A stretch of DNA of 64,000 bases from positions 372,490-436,489 of the forward strand of contig NZ_LMQN01000001.1 in the NCBI RefSeq assembly GCF_001425355.1. The letters are read 5' to 3'. Below, piece after piece: positions 33,169 to 44,276 of this stretch. The notes below the pieces were generated by a model. That model saw only the letters and a list, made by a program, of their open reading frames with translations, did no database searches and was not told where the DNA came from. Each line of letters starts with the position of its first letter. Position 1 is the first letter of the stretch. Both the position numbers and the translations under genes were made by a program. Source of the stretch: Chryseobacterium sp. Leaf405 (GTDB lineage Bacteria > Bacteroidota > Bacteroidia > Flavobacteriales > Weeksellaceae).

Positions 33169-35229
33169 TTAAGATTTATTTAAATGACTCACAAAATACA
33201 TCTCCATTGCGCCTTTACCTTTGGTTTCGATTTTACCTCGAAATTCAAAATTAAAATCATCTTTTACTAATTGATACGTCGATTCAGAAATATTTATTTT
33301 TCCTTTTTCGCTTTTCTGCTCCATTCTTGCAGCCGTATTTACCGTGTCTCCCCAAATGTCGTAAGCGAATTTTTTCACTCCGACAATTCCTGCAATCAAA
33401 GAACCTGAGTTAATTCCTATTCTGATATCTAAAACATCCGGATGGGTCTTTTTTCGTTCTTCGATAAAATCAATAATATCCAAAGCTACCAAAATCGTCT
33501 GATGCGCATGATTTTTATTTTTAATTGGCAATCCACAAACCGCTAAATAGGCATCTCCGATGGTTTTAATTTTCTCTAAACCATGTTTTTCCATGATTAA
33601 ATCGAAAGCGGTGAAGCATTCGTTGAGTTCAACCAACATTTTTTCAGCCCCCATTTTCTCGGAACTTTGCGTAAAATTAACAAAATCAGTGAATAAGACA
33701 GTAACCTCATCGTAATACTTGGCTTCTGAACTTCCATTTTCCTTTAATTCTTCAGCAACTTCATACGGTAGTATGTTTAATAATAAATTTTCGGTTTTCT
33801 GTTTTTCTTTTTGAAGTTCAAAAGTTCGCTCATCCACCTGTTTTTCAAGCAAATCATTCTGATCCTGGAGAATCTGCTGTTTTTCCTGTTCCTGTTTTAA
33901 ATTAACATCAGAAAGTCGGTTTACTTCGTCAAGTTGTTTTACCAAACTTAAATTGGTGAATGCAAACTGCCATCCCAGATAAGCAGAAATTGAAATCGGG
34001 AAACTAATGAGAATAAATATGAAGACATATCCTAAGAAATCATCTCCGAAAAGTTCACTTATATCAATGGTATTCAGTTTATTTAAAAACATAAAAATGA
34101 TGACCATCACAATAAAAAGAAAGAATACCAAAACTCCCCCTCCAACAATGAAAGCCGATTTCTCTCTCCTGATCATCGCTCTGATGATTAAATAAAAAGA
34201 TTCGAAAGCAACAAAAAAGATGTAAAAAAATGCAAAACTTGCTGCAGTTGTTGCACTCAAATAATACAGCATAACGATAAAGGCAGAAATAATCAACAGT
34301 ACTTTCAGCCTTTTCTTTGTTCTTCCAAATAATGTATTGACAAAACCTGTAAGCGAAGTGCCAAATAACATCACTGCGAGAAATGAAAAGAAGGTATAAG
34401 AGTCAAGATCTAAAGGATTTCTCATTTCAGAAAAAAGCAATGTTAGATAGCTCATCAAAGAAATCGAAATATTGTACGTAGAGAAATATAGATTATAAAT
34501 CGCTTTTCTATAAAAAAGAAACAACAGTAAATGAATAAATCCTAATGCGCCAAATATCCCGCAAATCAGCATGGTATAGAAATTAAAATCCTTCCATAAC
34601 ACTACTTTATCTTTAATAAATTTGTGAGCAGAAACAAGCTCTACACTTATTGCTACAGTACTTATAGTCACTGTCTTTTTTTTATTCCCAACAATCGGCA
34701 AAAAACGTATCGCCAAAACATTTACATTCGTTTTGTTTAGAGAAAACAACGCCGGAATTTTATTTTTAATCTTAAACTCTTTCGATTTTATATTTCCAAT
34801 GCTTTCTATTTTTTTACCGTTCAGATAAATTTCTGAAGCGCCAAGCTGACTGATATTCAAACACAAAGGTTGATTCAGCAATGTAGAATCTATTTTGAAA
34901 TAATAGCGAACCCAATAAATCTGATCTTTTTTAGAAACATTTTTAGAACTCAATTTGATAGGATTCCATGAGTACACTTTTTTAGAATTAAAATTGACAT
35001 GTTTCCATGAAGAATCATCGAATTGCGGCAAGGCAAAAGCAGGATTGTCCCCAACAAAAAATTTACTGCCTTCATCGATTTTTGCCCCTGTTTTAATTTC
35101 TTTTTCAGTAAAAACTCTGGGTTTTTCAAAAGAATTTTGTGCAAAACAAAAAATTTGCAATAGGAATGATGTAGATAGTAGAAATTTAAAGAGTAGATTT
35201 TTTTTCACATTGATAAAATTAAATTTCAT
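33169..35229 (-). CDS. Adenylate cyclase, 7TMR-DISM type, paralog 2
   Basis: 686 residues, same order of domains as its neighbour 4 bp downstream and near-identical in the coiled coil and cyclase parts, so a recent tandem duplication. Periplasmic part and TM helices are more diverged. The annotated ATG (35229) overlaps the upstream gene's stop region by 11 bp. A GTG at 35208 would give MKKNLLFKFLLSTSFLLQIF, which aligns with the TTG start of paralog 1 and is a plausible alternative. All catalytic residues are present, including the Lys/Asp adenine-specifying pair (KIKTIGD, YDIWGD). Confidence 0.9.
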   Translation of the reverse strand: MKFNFINVKKNLLFKFLLSTSFLLQIFCFAQNSFEKPRVFTEKEIKTGAKIDEGSKFFVGDNPAFALPQFDDSSWKHVNFNSKKVYSWNPIKLSSKNVSKKDQIYWVRYYFKIDSTLLNQPLCLNISQLGASEIYLNGKKIESIGNIKSKEFKIKNKIPALFSLNKTNVNVLAIRFLPIVGNKKKTVTISTVAISVELVSAHKFIKDKVVLWKDFNFYTMLICGIFGALGFIHLLLFLFYRKAIYNLYFSTYNISISLMSYLTLLFSEMRNPLDLDSYTFFSFLAVMLFGTSLTGFVNTLFGRTKKRLKVLLIISAFIVMLYYLSATTAASFAFFYIFFVAFESFYLIIRAMIRREKSAFIVGGGVLVFFLFIVMVIIFMFLNKLNTIDISELFGDDFLGYVFIFILISFPISISAYLGWQFAFTNLSLVKQLDEVNRLSDVNLKQEQEKQQILQDQNDLLEKQVDERTFELQKEKQKTENLLLNILPYEVAEELKENGSSEAKYYDEVTVLFTDFVNFTQSSEKMGAEKMLVELNECFTAFDLIMEKHGLEKIKTIGDAYLAVCGLPIKNKNHAHQTILVALDIIDFIEERKKTHPDVLDIRIGINSGSLIAGIVGVKKFAYDIWGDTVNTAARMEQKSEKGKINISESTYQLVKDDFNFEFRGKIETKGKGAMEMYFVSHLNKS

Positions 35230-37552
35230 TTACAAAATACATTTCCATTGCCCCTTTACCTTTGGTCTCGATTTTTCCCCGGTATTCAAAAGTAAAGTCA
35301 TTTTCCACTAATTTATGAGTCGCTTCGGAAATATTAAGTTTTCCCAAAGCACTGTTTTGCTCCATTCTTGCAGCCGTATTTACCGTGTCACCCCAAATAT
35401 CGTAAGCGAATTTTTTTACACCGACAATTCCCGCAATCACAGATCCTGAATGAATTCCGATTCTGATATCGAGTGCATCCGGGTTCTCCTTTTTGCGTTG
35501 TTGAATATAAGAAAGAATTTCCAAACCTGAATTCACCGCATTTTTTGCGTGCTGATCATTGGAAACCGGTAATCCACTCACCGCCAAATAAGCATCACCA
35601 ATGGTTTTTATCTTTTCTAAATTATATTTCTCCATGATTCTGTCGAATTCTGTAAAGCAAATATTCAGCTCATTCAAAACTTCCTGAACACCTATTCTCT
35701 CGGAGTTTGCTGTAAAATTGACAAAATCTGTAAACAAAACCGAAACTTCATCAAAATGTTTTGCGCTGGTTTTGCCTTTTTCTTTTAATTCTTCGGCAAC
35801 TTCATAGGGAAGAATATTGAGTAATAAATCGTCTGATTTTTTTTTTTCTTCGGCTATTTTTTTGTTGTCCTTTCTTTTTTGGTTGTACGAGTATCCTGCA
35901 AAACCCAATAAAAGAAGCGACAAACCAGCTCCGAAAGCCCACCTGTTTTTCTGGGTTTTAGAACTTTCTAAATCAGCTTTGGCAATGGCATCCTTTTTCT
36001 CCTGATTGATTTTGGCAATACTTTTTTCCTGATCGTATTTTAATGCAACGGCTTTTTGCTCTTCATTAAATTTTATCTGAATCTCTTTTCTTTTTAAATC
36101 TTCCTCAAGCGCAAGCCTTTTCCGTTCTTCTTCAGTTTTTGCAGCTGCCTGTTTTTTTTCGTATTCAAAACGAAGTGCTTTTAATTCTATTTCTTTCTGA
36201 AGCTGAATTCTTTTGGTTTCTTCCTCTAATTTTATTCTTGCTCTTTCGTTGGCTATTTCAGTTTTTGATTGTATCTCGGAAAGATTTCTCATGTTATCCA
36301 AACTGTACGTTTCTTCCTTCTTATCTTTTGCCTTTTTCAGATAAAACAGAGACTTTTTATAATCTCCCAATTTTTCATAGGCTTCCTGAAGAATCTCGTA
36401 ATTTTGAATAAAAACTTCAGCAGATACCACTGTTTTTAAATTCAGAAAATATTCTAAATTTTCAGATTGTTTATTTGTAAGTTTCTGAAGTTCCTGTACT
36501 TTTGCAACGTCTTGATTAAAATCGACATCATCAATCAGAGTTTTTAAATCAATCAATCCTTTTTGGTGTGTAAAGTAGCGATACATTGGATCTTGCTCTT
36601 TGCTCAATTTCAAAGCTTTATTAATGTAGATCAGAGCATTTGTATAATCTTTCTGTTTATAATTTATATCAGAAAAATAGTAATAAACGAGCTTCAAATT
36701 ATCATTCGATTGATTGTTTTCAAAGTAATTTTTGGCATCATTTAAGAAAGGCTTTGCTTGTTCATATTGCTTGGTTTCAGAGTAGATATTGCCTATCAAC
36801 ATTTTAGAAGTCGCAACTTGTTGTTCGTTTTTATTTTTCTTTCCAATTTCAAGTGCTTTCTGATAGTAATCTAATGATTTTTTGAAATCTTTATTTGAAA
36901 GGTAAAAGGTTCCTGCGAAAAAATACGCATCATGTAAATAATCTGGGAAATTACTTTTTGTAAACTCAATGTATGTATTCAGAGATTTGTAGCCATCAAC
37001 AGCGTTATCTTGTAAAAAGTTATTTTGAAACAACCTTTGATATGCTGCCAAAACTACTTTTTTATCTTTAATTTTCTTTTGATTATTAAGATTTAAGATT
37101 TGATTGCAATAATCATTGGCAACTTCATTTTTCTTATTGATTGAATTTACCGTAGCTAGTAAAAAATAGGCCCAGGCTCTTTTATCATAATTTTCAGTTC
37201 TATTAAGATATTTTTCTCCCTCAATTAAATATTTCTCGCTATTTACAAGATCCAATTTTTCCAGAAACAAACCACCAATAAACAGATTAGATCTTCCAAC
37301 CTGTTCAGTATCGTTTAATCTTTCATAAATGGGTAAGCCCAATTTAGAATAAGCGATTGCACTATCAGCTATCTTATTTTCTACGTATAAATTTCCGAGA
37401 TCAACATAGATTTTGGCCTTTTCTCTGTCGCTTTTTGCTAAAGACAATTTTCTTTTCAGTTCTAGAATACCTACAGATTCCTGCGCTTTAAAAACTGTAT
37501 TCCCATAAAAAAGAAAACAGATTATAATAAAAGATGTAGTTTTATTTTTCAA
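35219..37552 (-). CDS. TPR-coiled-coil-adenylate cyclase
   Basis: 777 residues. Starts at a TTG (37552); no ATG is available, and the signal-like N-terminus MKNKTTSFIIICFLFYGNTV follows immediately. Residues about 25-420 are TPR repeats, then a long Glu/Lys/Arg coiled coil, one hydrophobic helix (WAFGAGLSLLLLGFAGYSY, about 555-575) and a class III cyclase (NILPYEVAEELKE, LFTDFVNFT, KIKTIGDAYLAV, FAYDIWGDTVNTAARME) with all catalytic residues. The TPR part is predicted periplasmic, signalling through one TM to the cytoplasmic cyclase. It is the first gene of the three-cyclase array. Confidence 0.9.
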   Translation of the reverse strand: MKNKTTSFIIICFLFYGNTVFKAQESVGILELKRKLSLAKSDREKAKIYVDLGNLYVENKIADSAIAYSKLGLPIYERLNDTEQVGRSNLFIGGLFLEKLDLVNSEKYLIEGEKYLNRTENYDKRAWAYFLLATVNSINKKNEVANDYCNQILNLNNQKKIKDKKVVLAAYQRLFQNNFLQDNAVDGYKSLNTYIEFTKSNFPDYLHDAYFFAGTFYLSNKDFKKSLDYYQKALEIGKKNKNEQQVATSKMLIGNIYSETKQYEQAKPFLNDAKNYFENNQSNDNLKLVYYYFSDINYKQKDYTNALIYINKALKLSKEQDPMYRYFTHQKGLIDLKTLIDDVDFNQDVAKVQELQKLTNKQSENLEYFLNLKTVVSAEVFIQNYEILQEAYEKLGDYKKSLFYLKKAKDKKEETYSLDNMRNLSEIQSKTEIANERARIKLEEETKRIQLQKEIELKALRFEYEKKQAAAKTEEERKRLALEEDLKRKEIQIKFNEEQKAVALKYDQEKSIAKINQEKKDAIAKADLESSKTQKNRWAFGAGLSLLLLGFAGYSYNQKRKDNKKIAEEKKKSDDLLLNILPYEVAEELKEKGKTSAKHFDEVSVLFTDFVNFTANSERIGVQEVLNELNICFTEFDRIMEKYNLEKIKTIGDAYLAVSGLPVSNDQHAKNAVNSGLEILSYIQQRKKENPDALDIRIGIHSGSVIAGIVGVKKFAYDIWGDTVNTAARMEQNSALGKLNISEATHKLVENDFTFEYRGKIETKGKGAMEMYFVNEI

Positions 37553-37576
37553 TAGGATGGTTATATCGTTTATTTA

Positions 37577-37584
37577 CAAAAATA
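37577..37584 (-). promoter_or_regulatory. Candidate -7 box of the cyclase array
   Basis: Minus strand TATTTTTG (perfect TAnnTTTG) with a TTA 20 bp further upstream at the -33 position, giving a leader of about 18 nt before the TTG start at 37552. This supports the TTG as the real start. Confidence 0.5.
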
Positions 37585-37638
37585 AAAAAATCATTCTATT
37601 AAACTAACAGAATGATTCATTTGATATAGAAAACATTA

Positions 37639-38139
37639 TTATTTAAGAGATTCCAAAGCAGCGCTGTAATTTGGCTCGTCTGCAATTTCTGAAACCTGTT
37701 CTGTATAAACAACTTTATTATCAGCGTCTGTTACAATCACCGCACGGCTCAATAATCCTTTCATTGGAGAATCTGTAATTGTCACTTCATATTCATCACC
37801 AAAAGTTCCTCTAAAATCTGAAAGTGTTTCAACATTACTCAATCCTTCTGCTGCACAAAATCTTCCCAATGCAAAAGGTAAATCTTTAGAAACATTGATT
37901 ACTACAGTATTTTCCAGTGCAGAAGCTTCTTCATTAAACTTTCTTGCAGACGATGCGCAAGTCGGTGTATCGATACTTGGGAAAATATTGAAAACCTTTT
38001 TCTTTCCTTCAAAGCTTTCCAACGTCTTTACATTTAACCCGGAATCCACCAATGCAAAATCTTTGACTGTTGTTCCTACTGAAGGTAAAGTTCCTATTGT
38101 ATGTACTTCGTTTCCTTTTAAAGTGATTGTCGTTGACAT
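37639..38139 (-). CDS. tpx: Thiol peroxidase
   Basis: 166 residues, Tpx-type peroxiredoxin. The peroxidatic Cys61 in PSIDTPTCASSARKFNE and the resolving Cys95 in LGRFCAAEGLSNV are at the same positions as in E. coli Tpx. The atypical 2-Cys mechanism reduces lipid and other hydroperoxides with thioredoxin. Monocistronic, with a well-formed promoter. Confidence 0.95.
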   Translation of the reverse strand: MSTTITLKGNEVHTIGTLPSVGTTVKDFALVDSGLNVKTLESFEGKKKVFNIFPSIDTPTCASSARKFNEEASALENTVVINVSKDLPFALGRFCAAEGLSNVETLSDFRGTFGDEYEVTITDSPMKGLLSRAVIVTDADNKVVYTEQVSEIADEPNYSAALESLK

Positions 38140-38161
38140 ATATTTATTTTTAAATGTTTTT

Positions 38162-38192
38162 CAAATTTAATCAAATTGATACGTTTTTTCAA
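38162..38192 (-). promoter_or_regulatory. tpx promoter
   Basis: Minus strand: TTG (complement of 38190-38192), 20-bp spacer, TAAATTTG (complement of 38162-38169). Complete Bacteroidota consensus, about 23 bp before the ATG. Confidence 0.6.
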
Positions 38193-38265
38193 TCAGCCAA
38201 AGGTTAAATTAATCTTAAAGTGGAAAATCTTATTTCGGATTAGTCTTAAAAATTTAATTTTTAAC

Positions 38266-38273
38266 TAAATTTG
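38266..38273 (+). promoter_or_regulatory. Candidate -7 box of icd
   Basis: TAAATTTG is a perfect TAnnTTTG; predicted leader about 30 nt before the ATG at 38310. No TTG at -33. Confidence 0.45.
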
Positions 38274-38276
38274 TGA

Positions 38277-40529
<2,253 letters not shown>

Positions 40530-40550
40530 TTTTCGGATTTAATATAAATG

Positions 40551-40581
40551 AAAAGCTCCTTTTTTTAAGGAGCTTTTTTTG
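40551..40581 (+). terminator. icd terminator
   Basis: AAAAGCTCCT pairs with AGGAGCTTTT around a T-rich loop, followed by T run. Confidence 0.85.
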
Positions 40582-40663
40582 TAGTTATTTCTTCTATTTA
40601 AAGTAAAAACCAAACATCTTCGTCTTTAATAAAACAACAATCAACTTTTCAGACTTATGTTAA

Positions 40664-40699
40664 AAAATAACTCCTCTCATTACTGAGAGGAGTTACTGT
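40664..40699 (-). terminator. Terminator of the MFS gene
   Basis: A perfect 12-bp inverted repeat (TAACTCCTCTCA, 40668-40679; complement 40684-40695) with TTAC loop. The T run lies on the minus strand, so it serves the MFS transporter. Confidence 0.8.
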
Positions 40700-40731
40700 T
40701 TTATTTTAATGTTAAAATTAAGGTTTAATTG

Positions 40732-41922
40732 TTAAGCATGGGCTTTTCGTAATTTAATCATGCTTAAAATAAATAATCCTAAAATTCCCAATACAAAATA
40801 TCCTTCCGCAACCTGCAATTGAATTTGAGGTTTGATGACCGCTGCAATTCCGTAACTAATTGCTGATGTGATGATAAACGCAACTCCTCCTGTTAATCCA
40901 CCAGCAATTCCGGCAGAATTTGGAAACCTTCCGATACAGTACGAGAAGTAATTATTAAAAATAAATCCGGCAGTAACATGAATCATAAATGCAAAAGCTA
41001 CCAGACTGTAAATATTATTTGAAAAATAGGACGCAAAAAACATCAAAACGATTAAAAATATTTGGATAAAGTTAGCATAGCGAATTTTAGGCAAAAATGC
41101 TTTATTGATTAATGCTTTTCCTAAAAACCCTCCTGTCATCCAGGCAAATCCAAGAATTAAAGAAACGTACCCTGCAACCACTTCAGAATACCCCATTTTA
41201 TGTTCAATAATGAAAGATCCGCACAAATTGAAGAACATAATCATCGAATAGCTCAATCCGCACATTATCATTCCGTAGAAAAAATCTTTTGCCTTAAACA
41301 TAGAATTATATTCTTTCAATAAAAATTCTATATTAAAAGGATTTCTTTTTTTCAATGTTTCACCGGAAAATATAAACTCCAATAATAAAAGCAATAAACT
41401 ATAACCTGCCAAGACATAAAAATTCGACTGCCATCCGAAAATTTTCTGTAAATATCCTCCAATAAACGGTGCAACGATAGGGCCCACCGACCAGACAATC
41501 GTCATAATACTCAGATAGTGCTTTCGTTCGTCTCCTTCATAAACGTCCACAAAAAATGCCCGCTTCGAAACGACTGCAAATCCCGATAAAACTCCTTGCA
41601 ATACACGCATTGCATAAATTACAAAAAGATTTTGAGTCGTTGCCGTAATTAAAAAAGATACTACAAACAACGCTAAAGAAACCATTGAAACCTTATACCT
41701 TCCAAAAGAATCAACGATGCTTCCTGCAAAAAACTGGGTTAATCCGTAACTGATTAAAAATATAGATAAAGTAAGCTGAATATTGCTTTCCGGTTGGTGC
41801 AATTCAGTTGCCATACTCGGCATGGAAGGAAGATAGATATCCGTTGCAAGACCTGACATGGGAATTACTGCAAACGCTAAGAGCGTAGCAATAAATTTAT
41901 TTTTTTCTTTGAGTGTAACCAT
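40732..41922 (-). CDS. Bcr/CflA-family MFS drug efflux transporter
   Basis: 396 residues, 12 predicted helices. SGLATDIYLPSMPSMATEL in TM1 and RVLQGVLSGFAVVSKRAFFVD in TM4-5 are the Bcr/CflA hallmarks, and QFFAGSIVDSFGRYKVSM is the MFS loop 2-3 motif. Members export chloramphenicol, bicyclomycin and sulfonamides by proton antiport. Alone in its direction between icd and the aldo/keto reductase. Confidence 0.92.
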   Translation of the reverse strand: MVTLKEKNKFIATLLAFAVIPMSGLATDIYLPSMPSMATELHQPESNIQLTLSIFLISYGLTQFFAGSIVDSFGRYKVSMVSLALFVVSFLITATTQNLFVIYAMRVLQGVLSGFAVVSKRAFFVDVYEGDERKHYLSIMTIVWSVGPIVAPFIGGYLQKIFGWQSNFYVLAGYSLLLLLLEFIFSGETLKKRNPFNIEFLLKEYNSMFKAKDFFYGMIMCGLSYSMIMFFNLCGSFIIEHKMGYSEVVAGYVSLILGFAWMTGGFLGKALINKAFLPKIRYANFIQIFLIVLMFFASYFSNNIYSLVAFAFMIHVTAGFIFNNYFSYCIGRFPNSAGIAGGLTGGVAFIITSAISYGIAAVIKPQIQLQVAEGYFVLGILGLFILSMIKLRKAHA

Positions 41923-41998
41923 TGTTGTGATTAAAAATTTTCATGAGAAATTTAAATTCCCGAAAATAAATTCAGGAATTTAAATGGTGTAATTTTGT

Positions 41999-43000
41999 TT
42001 AGTTGTTTACTAATTTCATAGAACCTTCGCTGTATCTTTCACCGACATTCGGATATTTTTTTAATATTGAATCGATGGTTTCTAAATCTGATGGAGAAAG
42101 TTCAATATTAGTAGCTGCAATATTTTCTTCTAAGTATTTGATGCGTTTTGTTCCGGGAATCGGGATAATGTCTTCCCCTTGACTGAGGACCCAAGCCAAT
42201 GCAAGCTGTGTTCCCTTGACACCTTTAGACAAAGCAAAATCATTGATTTCTTTTGCTAAATTTCTGTTATTTTCAAGATATTCTTCCTGATAACGCGGAA
42301 GCGATTTTCTGAAATCTTCATTATCAAAATTCTGAACATCATTAATATTTGAAAAAAGTCCTCTAGCTAACGGAGAATATGGAACTAAACTAATTCCCAG
42401 TTCTCTTATCGTAGGCAAAATTTCCTTTTCAACATCTTTTGTCAATAAAGAATATTCTGACTGTAAAGCAGCAATTGGATGAATTTTATTCGCTTTTTTA
42501 ATCGATTCTGCGGAAGCCTCTGACAATCCTAAATATCTCACTTTTCCGGCTTTTACCAAATCTGCCATGGCTCCGACCGTTTCTTCAACGGGAATATTCG
42601 GATCTACTCTATGAGCATAATACAAATCGATTTCATCAATTTGTAATCTTTGAAGACTTAAATCAACTGCTTTTTTAATCCATTCCGGTGAACCGTCGAA
42701 GTAGGTTCCAGGCGCACCACTGTGACTTGCTTTTCCGTCTTTAAACCTGAATCCGAATTTTGTCGCAATAAAAATCTTATCCCGATTCGGAACGAGAACT
42801 TTTGAAATTAATTTTTCATTTTCTCCATTCGCATACATATCGGCGGTATCCAAGAAGTTTACGCCTAAATCCAAAGCTTTGTGCAATGTACTGATACTTT
42901 CCTGCTCGTCTGTAGGTCCGTACGCAAAACTCATTCCCATACATCCTAAACCTATTGCAGATAACTGCTCTCCTGTGTTTCCTAATTTTCTAAATTTCAT
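41999..43000 (-). CDS. Aldo/keto reductase
   Basis: 333 residues, (beta/alpha)8 fold. Catalytic tetrad: Asp (FLDTADMYANGENEKLI), Tyr in the same segment, Lys (IFIATKFGF) and His (DLYYAHRVDP). The C-terminal NADPH motif IPIPGTKRIKYLEEN is complete. It resembles the YajO/AKR13-like group that reduces a range of aldehydes. It lies downstream of an AraC-type regulator, with which it shares direction; it has its own promoter. Confidence 0.93.
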   Translation of the reverse strand: MKFRKLGNTGEQLSAIGLGCMGMSFAYGPTDEQESISTLHKALDLGVNFLDTADMYANGENEKLISKVLVPNRDKIFIATKFGFRFKDGKASHSGAPGTYFDGSPEWIKKAVDLSLQRLQIDEIDLYYAHRVDPNIPVEETVGAMADLVKAGKVRYLGLSEASAESIKKANKIHPIAALQSEYSLLTKDVEKEILPTIRELGISLVPYSPLARGLFSNINDVQNFDNEDFRKSLPRYQEEYLENNRNLAKEINDFALSKGVKGTQLALAWVLSQGEDIIPIPGTKRIKYLEENIAATNIELSPSDLETIDSILKKYPNVGERYSEGSMKLVNN

Positions 43001-43027
43001 GATGATTTTGATTTAAAATTTATAGTA

Positions 43028-43058
43028 CAAAATTATATCTGAAACCTGCTGATTGCAA
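43028..43058 (-). promoter_or_regulatory. Promoter of the aldo/keto reductase
   Basis: Minus strand: TTG (complement of 43056-43058), 20-bp spacer, TAATTTTG (complement of 43028-43035). Same layout as the tpx promoter. Confidence 0.6.
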
Positions 43059-43087
43059 TATAGAATTCAAACGAAGAATTATAAAAT

Positions 43088-43993
43088 TCAAACAACGGCA
43101 TTTCGAACTGCATTGGGAGTAATTCCTGTTTGCTTTTTAAAATAATTGGTAAAATAGGCGGGTTCTTCGAAACCCAATCCGTATGCGATTTCAGAAACAT
43201 TCCAATCTGTGTGTTTCAATAAAGCATTGGCTTCCTGAATGATTCTTGATGTAATTTGCTGACTGGTAGTTCTTCCAGTAATTTCTTTTACAGAACGGTT
43301 TAACGAATTCACATGAATCGATAAATTTTCAGCATAATCAACCGGACTTTTTAGTCTTAAAAACTGTTCCGGACTATCGATAGGAAACTGTCTTTCCAGC
43401 AGTTCCATAAATAAAGAAGCAACTCTTTGCGAAGCATTTTGATAATGTTCAAAATTTTCTACGGGACGCATTTTCATCGTTTCATGAATTAAAAGATGAA
43501 GATAAGCCCGCAGCATATCATATTTATGCAAATAATCTGACTGAATTTCGGTCATCATTTTAATGAAAATATCTGCTACAGTTTTTTCCTGTTCTGAATC
43601 AATAAAGAAGATGGGAGTTCCACCAACTTTGAAAAGCGGTGATTCCTGCAGTGTTCCCAAACGGTTTCCATCATATAAAAAATGATCTGTAAAAAGGCAG
43701 AAAAATCCTTTCTGATCTTCATCGTCAGCTTCCCATGAATACGGAATGGCAGGATTTGAAAACAACAAAGCGGGCTTATTGACGTGAATCCATTTATCTG
43801 CATAATGCAACTTTCCCTTTCCTATAATCAAGGATATTTTATAATAATCTCTTCTGCTGTAAGGCGTGATTGATGAACAATTTTCGCGTGAAAACACATT
43901 AAAATGCCCTACTCCAGGGGTTTTGATGCATTGCAAACCTCTATTTTGAGCATTACGCTCATAAAAACCTTTTATTGTCTCTCTGGATTCCAT
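43088..43993 (-). CDS. AraC-family transcriptional regulator
   Basis: 301 residues. An N-terminal cupin-like sensor region (RDYYKISLIIGKGKLHYADKWIHV) is followed by a C-terminal pair of helix-turn-helix motifs (DWNVSEIAYGLGFEEPAYFTNYFKKQTGITP). Located upstream of the aldo/keto reductase on the same strand and divergent from the secreted hydrolase gene; either could be its target. A TAnnTTTG box (43998-44005) lies so close to the ATG that a near-leaderless transcript is possible. Confidence 0.92.
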   Translation of the reverse strand: MESRETIKGFYERNAQNRGLQCIKTPGVGHFNVFSRENCSSITPYSRRDYYKISLIIGKGKLHYADKWIHVNKPALLFSNPAIPYSWEADDEDQKGFFCLFTDHFLYDGNRLGTLQESPLFKVGGTPIFFIDSEQEKTVADIFIKMMTEIQSDYLHKYDMLRAYLHLLIHETMKMRPVENFEHYQNASQRVASLFMELLERQFPIDSPEQFLRLKSPVDYAENLSIHVNSLNRSVKEITGRTTSQQITSRIIQEANALLKHTDWNVSEIAYGLGFEEPAYFTNYFKKQTGITPNAVRNAVV

Positions 43994-44116
43994 GGCTCAA
44001 AATTATAAAATTCAAACAAAATATCAGTGAGAAAATAATGATGATTGATAAAATAAAAAATAACTAGTTGTGACCTTAAAGCAATTCATATAAAAAATAA
44101 TAACGAACAATTACGC

Positions 44117-44151
44117 TATATCAATAATATGCTCATATCATTATCGATATA
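44117..44151. promoter_or_regulatory. 12-bp inverted repeat between AraC and secreted-hydrolase genes
   Basis: TATATCAATAAT (44117-44128) and ATTATCGATATA (44140-44151) form an inverted repeat with one mismatch and an 11-bp gap, in the 283-bp divergent spacer. A candidate operator. The rest of the spacer is AT-rich, without a recognised gene. Confidence 0.4.
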
Positions 44152-44276
44152 TCATAAAATAAAACTCCTTCAAAAATACAATTCAATGATAATCAACAAA
44201 TTAATTAACTGGTATATTATTCGTCATTATCTTTTGGTCGACATAAACATTTAAAATAACTACTAAAACAAAAAAA

